This document shows positions 56,405 to 64,000 of a stretch of 64,000 nt of DNA, piece by piece. Below the pieces are notes generated by a model. That model had not been told where the DNA came from and did not search any database. It worked only from the letters and a program-made list of their open reading frames with translations. The position numbers were made by a program, and so were the translations under genes. Source of the DNA: Medicago truncatula (lineage: Eukaryota > Streptophyta > Magnoliopsida > Fabales > Fabaceae); NCBI RefSeq assembly GCF_003473485.1, contig NC_053042.1, positions 6,719,501 to 6,783,500 on the forward strand, given 5' to 3'. The stretch's first letter is position 1. Every line of letters begins with the position of its first letter.

Positions 56405-56714
56405 TTTCAGAACCATTGAATCCCATATTCCTTTCGCTTCCTTGTACGAGAAGTACACATGGAACAACTCATTAGATATAAGGTACTCATAATAGTGTGA
56501 TGGCATACCTTAATTTGCATGAGTCATGTCTCTGACTTGTTTCGATGTTGATTAAGAAGGTGGCTTTGAGGTAGTGAGGACATAAGCTACACCATCTAAG
56601 TCGAGTGTTGAATTGTTCCGCACCTACAATCTTCGAAAATTCTAACACAAATACTTCAATTTTTGATACATCATGAACGGTTTTGCATAAGTTGATAAAC
56701 ACATGATAATACAA
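56405..56714 (-). pseudogene. Second Copia gag fragment in inverse orientation
   Basis: On the minus strand the same gag region reads VSKIEVF...EFSKIVGAEQFNTRL...LKATFLINIETSQ, with a different set of mutations. The match to the plus-strand copy continues to ATATGGGATTCAATG (55814-55828) and its complement CATTGAATCCCATAT near 56416. The two fragments thus form an imperfect inverted pair around 56150-56400. Confidence 0.7.
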
Positions 56715-58500
56715 CCCACGAAAAATTGAAAGAAATTCGAAGAGGAGAGTGTTGTGTTTTTATGTGTAGTTTTATATCACATAATGCTACGAGCTGCTCT
56801 TCCTCTATTTATATATTCCACGATCTACACTAAACATAGAAGACTAATTCAAAGAGTTATCAAATATTTAAATAAACGTTCCTAAAATCTCTCACATGCC
56901 ATTATTTAGGAATGTTTGTTAACAATGGAATCAGATCACTACTGAGGTGTTGAAAGAGAATGCTAGATCAAATTATATATGTTACTCATCCCTTTTTATT
57001 GATCTTCTTTTGCATGACTGTGCAGTTTAAAAACTATATATGTTACTCATTCTTGGATTCTCTAACACGTCACTTTAGCTTACTAACATGCAAGGTGTGA
57101 TGAAAAAAAAAAATCTCCCTTTTGTTTTCATGTAGCTAGGGATTATATATTGTAAGTTACTTGATGCTCTAATCAAATTCTTGGCCGTTCATTTTAACAC
57201 TATCATTATCAAATCCCAATTCCTAAAGTTTAGGGATCAATTTATCTTTTCATCATCAATTTTAGGTGCAACTTGCACTTACATAAGTGTTAAATTTGAG
57301 AGAATTTTTTTTCATATTTCAAGGTAGGTGAGGTAAAATCCAGCAAAAATGTTATTTTTTCAAAAAAAAAAAAATATACAAATGCCGCACAATCTTTAAA
57401 ACATGTGACGGTATCATGCAGCAGATAAATAAGGGTCACGTCATTCATACTCTCAAACGCGAATACTATCGAAAGTGATGCTTAAAAAATTCCCTGGTAT
57501 TTTCTGCAAATTTTATTCACTAGTTTTTTAATTTATTCAAAGTTCAAATAAATGCATAGCTAAGCAAATGTATTGTAATGGGACCCGTTTTGATCTTAAT
57601 ATCCACCGGATTTTCACTCACATGAACATCACGAAACTGGCCCACTGTGTTGGATATTTTCTTTGTTTTTTTATAAAGACTTTGTTAAATATTTTTGTTT
57701 CTTTGTTCAGTGAAATTATATCGTATTCATTCATACCATTAACGTAAAGATGAATTGACATCATTAGTCATTAGTCCATAGCTTTCCATTTTCCTATTTA
57801 TTTTTTCTGCATGTGCAATCTTCTTATGTCTCCAAATTTTAAGCTGTCGATTCTTAAATTTGGACGTGGCTATGGTTCTTTTTTGCCACAGGCTAGGACA
57901 ATAATTCAAAACTATATACCATTATTTATAAAAGTAAAGAAGTAAAAGGAAACTACTATTTATTAAACGAGCATGTTACTCCCTCATTGCAACCCTATAT
58001 GGATATATAAATAGACTATATATTGCCATCAGTAATTTGAAAGTTTGAACTAGAACTTGCTTGAAAAGAGGTTTATGCAGCTGGCCACAGCTTGTAATCC
58101 GGTTTCTGGATAAAAAACTATAATTGCTACTTTGAAAAAATCTTGTACTTTAAATTATAGGACTTGGATATGACATGCTTGCTTTACTTATTTTCCACCG
58201 TTGCTAATATGACTAAAGCATTAAATTGGATTGAAAATACACCCACTACTTATAATTCATCGTTTTTAATATCAATGTCTACTCCAACTATATACTATGT
58301 GTGTTTACTCCAACTTTTAAAATTCACGGTGGAAGAATTCTTAATTCACGGTCGCAGCTGCCCCCACCAAATACATTCTATGACTAAAAAAAAATAAACA
58401 AATTTTTAAGGTTGTTACCTGTTGATTTACTACTATTATTTGACAAAAACTTGAAATTTACCGGCAAACTTGTTTTTAAAAACTAGTTTATCCACCAGAT
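56715..58500. other. Intergenic, no gene
   Basis: AT-rich. Open frames such as 58164-58397 have no domain. Nothing recognised. Confidence 0.4.
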
Positions 58501-58965
58501 GGGACATCAATAAAAAGGTTTATTATTACTATGCAGCACGCGTGTCAGACACGGACAAGAAGACCGTAGTTTTCGCCGGTGCTTCGTAACCCAAACACTA
58601 CACAATTCATTCATGAGAATAAACAAAGCTAGAAGAAAGAGATATATACATTCACAAAGTCGGAGGAAACCCACTTCCCAGGTGAGCAGCAAGTACATTA
58701 TAATCAAAAGCTAAAGGAAGCCTTAAAAACTTCCATGAAGATCAAGTCACAAGGTAGCCTATCTACATAATAACTAGGTGATGCTACAAAAGAGTCATTC
58801 TATATAACCTCTTAATCAACCTACTACTAATTGAGATCCGAAAGATACTACTTAGTAGTAATGCTAAATATATTACATGGTACCAAGGGAAGTGGATATT
58901 CATATTAGACATCATTATCTTTGTTAGCATTAGAAAATATCTGCATTTCGCACTTCTCTGCTTGA
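58501..58965 (-). other. Probable 3' UTR of the SAP30-like gene
   Basis: This stretch follows the stop codon of the minus-strand gene and has no conflicting feature. The length is a guess; the polyadenylation site cannot be fixed. Confidence 0.35.
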
Positions 58966-61158
58966 TCATTTGCACATAGTCCTCCTAAGCCTCTTTGCAG
59001 CTTTGACAAATCCTCTAATAACTTGCAACTCGTCCATTTGCTTCATAAACAAAACCAAACATAATTTCAGACAATCATGTTAACAAAATACTTGTCTTAC
59101 ATCAAACTTGAAGCTCTGAGTATTCATTCTTAATTCAAGAAAGTTTGTAGAGTCATGTTTAACAGACAGACACACTGCAACTTTTGCAAGAAATCATTTT
59201 GAAAATATTTAATTTTGAGGAATTCAATAAATTCTTTAACTAGGGGTGAGATTGGAACGGATTTGGACAGCCTGCATTTACAATCACACGCAGTCTAACT
59301 CTAAAATACACAACTTGAAATCTCAACCAAAAGGGTCACCGATGTGTTGACTTCGCGAATGTGTGTAATTTGTGACCACAAAGAATCCAAATCTGATTGG
59401 AACCCCATACAATGTTCAACCAAATAACAGTGTTACAGGAACTGAACAATTACTAACAAAACAAAAACAAAGATCCTAATGCAAACATCAATGTACCTGG
59501 GACATGAAATGCCTCTGAACAACATCTACGAGCTGCTCTTTCGATGGGTTTGGAACAGCATCCACCTGCATAACCAATTTCGATGTTTAAGCTTACTTTC
59601 CACGCAACAGCAACCAAAAAAGATACGTAAAATAACTTGCTTACCAGATTGAAGTGTCGCCAATATCTCCACAATGCAGACATTTCCAATTTACTCAAGT
59701 CAACCTTCTACACAATATTTTCAAAAGTTGAATCATCAACAATTTAATTTTCTAATATATAAAAGAGTAACAAAAAATCCATTAGAGAAGAGAAAAAATG
59801 GTCAAGTATATATACCGTCCACCCCTGAGGCATAGAAATTGATCCCTTGGACTGTGAATCAACAGAGAAGGATCTGCTCATGCTCCTGTGAGATGATCCT
59901 AATGATCTATGCATTCTAGGCCTTGATCTGTAGGACTTTTGTGTGTCATCTGATGCTGAGAAATCAAACATAGCACAAACAAAATCAGCAATCGGGGAAA
60001 TCAAAAGGAAGAGATACAATTACACAGCAACATCCCAAATTGAAACTCACCCATATCTGATCCATGCCAAATGGTATTTTCAAATTCAAGGTCATCATCT
60101 TCCTCGAGACCGGTTGGTGGTTCAATCACACTAAGAGCATTCCTCTGCAGCTTCACTTCAATACCATTGGTAAGAACCTGCACATTTTTCATGAAACAAA
60201 GTAATATAACCATCCATGCAACAATTGTATGTGAAACTCTTAGAAATCACATAAAAAATCTATTGTATCTAAAAAATAAAATTGATTCAGATCCAAATAA
60301 AATATGAAAAAACTTGTGACTAAAAAAAGAGTTACAATCAAAGCATGCATGTAGCTAAAAGCAACAATCTGAGATTGAACATCAACATATTGAAAAAAAT
60401 CATCAAGTAATGATTTTTTTTACTCTTTAAAATAGGAAAGATTGAATAAAATTGGCAATATTCAAGTTCATAATAAATACCTCATTTAACAAACAAAAAT
60501 ATTACCAAAACCAAAAGGTGAGTTGCAAAGATCATGTACAAATTTCCATTGACCATCAAAATTCAAAACCAAGCAAAATACACAACAAATCATTAACATT
60601 GAAATTCAAAAACACCAGATCCATAAATAAATTAAGCTCCATTCAAATTATAAAAACCAAAAACCCAATTTTTATTTTCACAACAATAACCCAATACTTA
60701 AAAATGTATAATTCAGTAGTGTCCTAAATGAATTGAGTAATTGAAGTGATAAAAAAAGCATCTTCAAAGTGTTTAAAAAAAAAAAAAAAAAAAACTTAAA
60801 AATCACACATTGCTTTGAGTAATTTATCATAAACATCTCAAACATTAATACAAAAAAAAAAAAAAAAAAAAAAACACATTTTCAAAACAAAATTATTATA
60901 AAAAAAAACAATTTTGATGATAAAAAAAGTGAAATTGATTGAGAAAATTACCAGCCAATGCCAACCACCAAGACCAACAGCTTTCTTAACAACACCACGA
61001 AGACCAACAAGAACAGATTTAGTACGGTTATTTCCAGTAACAACAACTTTGGTATGACGAGGAAGCACAGAAAGTTCTTCTTCACTACTATCTCCAACAA
61101 AGCTTTGAAAATGTTGTGAAAATCCACCATTCACTGAACTTTCCATTGCCTCCAACAT
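58966..61158 (-). CDS. AFR1/2: SAP30-like Sin3/histone deacetylase complex subunit (AFR type)
   Basis: Six exons in transcript order: 60952-61158, 60051-60177, 59816-59955, 59645-59707, 59497-59565, 58966-59040; 681 nt, 226 residues, all GT-AG. SAP30 proteins bridge Sin3 to histone deacetylase for transcriptional repression in the nucleus; in Arabidopsis the AFR1/AFR2 pair act in HDAC complexes on flowering genes. The N-terminal half (SSEEELSVLPRHTKVVVTGNNRTKSVLVGLRGVVKKAVGLGGWHWLVLTNGIEVKLQRNALSVIE) is nearly the same as Arabidopsis At1g19330 as I recall it. A Ser/Arg-rich linker follows (RPRMHRSLGSSHRSMSRSFSVDSQSKGS). The C-terminal Sin3-binding domain spans VDLSKLEMSALWRYWRHFNL...EQLVDVVQRHFMSQQMDELQVIRGFVKAAKRL. 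The start at 61158 (MLEAMESSVNGG) fits homologues; an in-frame ATG at 61170 would add four residues. Confidence 0.95.
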
Positions 61159-61189
61159 TTTCACTCTCAAAAAACTTTGAAGAAAAAAT

Positions 61190-61480
61190 AAACTAGTTAT
61201 AGATCGAAACTGTGATCATGGTGGTGATGATCATGCATTGAGGGAGAGAGAAAAAAATGAAGAGAGAGAAAGAGAATGAAGAGAAATGGTGGGTGGATAG
61301 AGGAGAGAGAGAAGAAAAATGGGTTAGTGAGAGACAGTACAGAGGAGAGAGAGTGTTGGTATGAAACCCGACGAGAGAAAGGACGAATGGGGCAGTGACA
61401 CGTATGAAGAAGAGGTTGATATCTTCAATCATGTACGTAGAGGAGAGTAGAGTGAGAGAGAAGACATGATGTAATGGCCC
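61190..61480 (-). promoter_or_regulatory. GA/CT-rich leader or promoter of the SAP30-like gene
   Basis: On the + strand this is dense GAGAGA/GAAGA, so the gene's sense strand is CT-rich, the pattern of plant pyrimidine patches and of GAGA-binding (BPC) sites. It lies directly upstream of the start codon. Which part is transcribed cannot be told. Confidence 0.5.
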
Positions 61481-61637
61481 CACTAAGCAGGTTTTTGGTT
61501 TGGAGGAGTTACTCAATTACTTAAGTTGACCTATTGACTTTCCTATGTTTCTTTGTTTGTTTGTTTCTTGCCTCCTAATACCTATATGCCAATATTACCC
61601 TTCTCTTTTCACTTTTTTTAACACTCCCACCCTCTTA

Positions 61638-61815
61638 GGGCGTTCAAAACCGAATCAACCCAATACAAAAACTGCAAATCAATTCAAATCGAAATCGCAA
61701 AAAGCCACATTTAATTTAGATGAATTTGGATGACTTTTGCATTGAACTTTGCGGTTCGATTCGATTTGCGGTTTGCATCTCAGCAACCGAACCAAACCAA
61801 ACCGCAAGATAATGA
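61638..61815. repeat. Partial hAT-like repeat (31540 family)
   Basis: Begins AGGGCGTTCAAAACCGAATC and continues through AAATCGAAATCGC and GCGGTTCGATTCGATTTGCGG to CCGAACCAAACCAAACCGC, the same composition as the left end of 31540-32500. The other end is absent. Confidence 0.5.
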
Positions 61816-63032
61816 ATATTACTTAAACATGTACTGACCCAATTACATAGCTCAAGAATAATCTATAATAAACATCAAACTTAAAGGACTCATAGTATAA
61901 TTTAGTCTATTAGTAATTTATTTATTTCTTAAAGAAATTATGCTATTAAACAAGATGTACCTCACGAGTATGAGGTGTAATTTTTATGTGTTTACAAAAG
62001 ACACTTTTGATGTTAATATTGTGTTAATGAGGTGATCATGCTTAGAGGTGAGACCCGTGTTTATAATGATGTATTATGGCAAAGTGCTTCTTGTTGTTTT
62101 TATATCTGATTCTGCAAAATTTTTTATTTGTTATGAATATGACCGACGGGGGGGCTCTTATTTGATTCAAATGAGCTCCCTTGTAGTGCGAGTGACTCGG
62201 CAATTATCTGGTGGTTCGTTTAACGCCTAAGGTAATGGAGCATGTTGGTACTCAATGTTTTCCTGACATTGAACGAGATGATTCTTGACGACAATGCAAG
62301 AGGTGTAAATCATGGTTTGCATATCGGTATGAGGCGTGATGTTTCTTGAGATGTTGGAGGATCTACAATCATGTGCTGCACCATGCTTTGAGGCAAAGTG
62401 GTCAACACAAACTAACGTGATTTTGTTCCCTTTATCAAGTTTGATCATTATTTTTTCCAGTGAAATTCATTGTTGGAACATAAATGATAATTGGATCGAG
62501 TCCTTGATGCTCGTACCATTACAATTGTTAATTTATGATCACCTTTTTTATTTGTTAGAGCTATCAAAATGGATCAGGCTTATAGGTTGGTCCGTTAGCC
62601 CATGATTTTCCATGGGAATAATTTACAAAATGCTAAAAAAAGCGATTGGACAATCTTTATAATACAATGTTGGGATGAATTGAGTTGCGGCGATTCATTG
62701 TTGTCAAGGCAAGTCTTAAGATTTAAAGGTGTTTATGAAAATATACTTATCAGATAAATCATCACATAATAACAAAGTTTTTTTTTATCAAATAAGTAGA
62801 AAATGTTGAACTCACAAATTAACGAAGTATGGATAAACTTCTAACAAATTGAATTAACCGTGGTTGCTTTTCTTTAGGATTTTTTTTTTGAAGAAGTTAA
62901 AATGAATTATATTACCAACCAAAAGGAGTCCTTCCTAGTATAAGGTGTACATAGGAAAAAACAGTAAATCCAAACATTATTTACAAAATTTACTAATCAC
63001 CAGAAAACAGAAGAAACAAAAAGCTATTAGCC
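61816..63032. other. Intergenic, no gene
   Basis: Small open frames at 62048-62230, 62227-62448 (-) and 62336-62605 show no domain. Moderate complexity suggests old repeat material. Confidence 0.4.
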
Positions 63033-63794
63033 TATTCCAAGCATGGTGAACGGACTAAGCCACCATCCATGAAAATTGAAAGGAGGAGTATTAAACTTCA
63101 CCTTCAACCACATAAAAGTGAGGGACTTAATCTTGTCGACCACCTGAGTTACCGTATAAATTTTGTCTGTGAACAACCTGTTGTTTCTTTCTTTCCATAT
63201 TTCCCATATAGTCGCAAATCATATAACCTGTAAGATGGATTGACACACCTTTGATGTGCCACCAATAAAACTAAATTGAACAAAATTCTCCGGCCAGTGT
63301 TGAGGAGCAACCACATAAATGCCCAACCATTTATAAATTTGATGCCAGACAGATTCAAAAACATTACAGTGTAACAATAAATGAACGGATGACTCTGATG
63401 AGTCACAAGCAGCCACGCACTCCAACGAGTTTTGATCGATAACGCCGCGACGAAATAGATTGTCCTTTATGGGCAACCTATCACGGAACACTCGCCAAGC
63501 AAACAACACCACTTTTAAGGGAACATCCTTGTGCCAAAGGGATGAAACGGGCACCACAATATATGTAGGAATTTGAGCTGTTATATAATTGTAGACGCTA
63601 CGAACCAAAAATGATTTTGAATTTTCCAAACTCCAAAGCCACCAGTCATCCTTATTAACCTGCAAATTAACATTAAGAAGCAGTAATTTAATTTCCCCCA
63701 CCAACTCCTCCTCCCACGCAAACAACCTCCGCCTCCAAACCCACGCACCACCACTTGCATTATATATATCAAATATGAGATATCGAAAGTCCAT
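63033..63794 (-). pseudogene. LINE reverse transcriptase C-terminal fragment (zf-RVT) with one in-frame stop
   Basis: The minus-strand frame from 63794 gives GGAWVWRRRLFAWEEELVGEI, DDWWLWSLENSKSFLVRSVYNYIT, LWHKDVPLKVVLFAWRVFRDRLPIKDNLFRRGVI, a zinc-binding segment (CVAACDSSESSVHLLLHCNVFESVWHQIYKWLG), and then the tail EIWKERNNRLF...GWWLSPFTMLGIG to a TAA at about 63033. The order is that of the reverse transcriptase zinc-binding domain and C terminus of plant LINEs. A single TGA at about 63219-63221, where relatives typically have tryptophan, interrupts an otherwise open frame. The polymerase part is absent, so it is a 5'-truncated or fragmentary copy. Confidence 0.82.
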
Positions 63795-64000
63795 CCAAAG
63801 AGAAACGTAAATTATTACTTAAAATGTAAATTAAAAAACTAAAAAAGTAAAAATCACAAGCTAAACTTCAAGTGGGAAAGTTATTGAATTATTGGGAAAA
63901 TATTGAGACTTGGGATTATGGATGATAAAACAGTGATAGAAAGTTTATTGAAGTACTATTAAAAAAAAATTATTCAAATTTACTCATTAATTAAGATCAC
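63795..64000. other. AT-rich end of window
   Basis: Nothing recognised. Confidence 0.4.

Noticed and set aside
1..64000. CRISPR arrays, operons, phage or other prokaryotic systems
   Set aside because: All genes are spliced plant nuclear genes; the repeats are transposon ends, SINEs and microsatellites, none with regular spacers.

Overview
The window is plant nuclear DNA, most likely from a legume close to Medicago or Trifolium. The evidence is AT-rich intergenic DNA full of small non-autonomous transposons, genes with short phase-compatible introns, and protein sequences typical of eudicots. The species is inferred from general sequence character, not proven. There are no rRNA genes, true tRNA genes, CRISPR arrays or prokaryotic signals.

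Six intact protein-coding genes stand out. On the + strand are an ELO/HOS3-like membrane protein (single exon, 2857-3729), an ER lysophosphatidate acyltransferase of the LPAT4/5 type (10756-12889, three coding exons) and a secreted thaumatin-like PR-5 family protein (16556-17393, two exons). On the - strand are an 845-residue leishmanolysin-like M8 metallopeptidase (25711-18523, 17 exons including one GC-AG intron), a mitochondrial calcium uniporter pore protein (41095-37632, two exons) and a SAP30-like Sin3/HDAC subunit (61158-58966, six exons). I rebuilt every exon junction by reading frame; all coding lengths are multiples of three and the products match the usual family lengths. The genes do not form a pathway. 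As far as I recall, however, the same neighbours appear in pieces at three Arabidopsis loci (At1g750xx, At4g3682x-3683x, At5g4261x-4262x), so this looks like an ancestral linkage group.

Everything between the genes is mobile-element debris. It includes a complete short LTR retrotransposon (TRIM-like) with two identical 185-bp LTRs and a 5-bp target duplication at 34011-35538. Four long foldback elements of Mutator type have 9-10-bp target duplications (5324-6363, 42799-43287, 49000-50246, 53538-54097), and the last is nested inside a hAT-like element with its own 8-bp duplication. A further foldback at 50256-51041 carries a piece of MULE transposase. There are Tourist-like MITEs with TWA duplications, a Stowaway element, and at least six tRNA-derived SINE copies, three with perfect 13-20-bp target duplications. 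Broken LINE reverse transcriptase/RNase H fragments and Copia gag fragments, including an inverted pair, also occur.

Region by region: 1-1.3 kb decayed RNase H; 2.6-3.7 kb HOS3-like gene; 4.7-7.6 kb MITE cluster; 9-12.9 kb LPAT; 13-16.2 kb duplicated flank repeats; 16.5-17.4 kb thaumatin-like gene; 18.5-25.7 kb metallopeptidase; 27-29 kb LINE remnant and repeats; 31.5-35.5 kb hAT-like element and TRIM; 37.6-41.1 kb MCU; 41.9-54.6 kb dense nested transposons; 55-56.7 kb Copia fragments; 59-61.2 kb SAP30-like gene; 63-63.8 kb LINE remnant.
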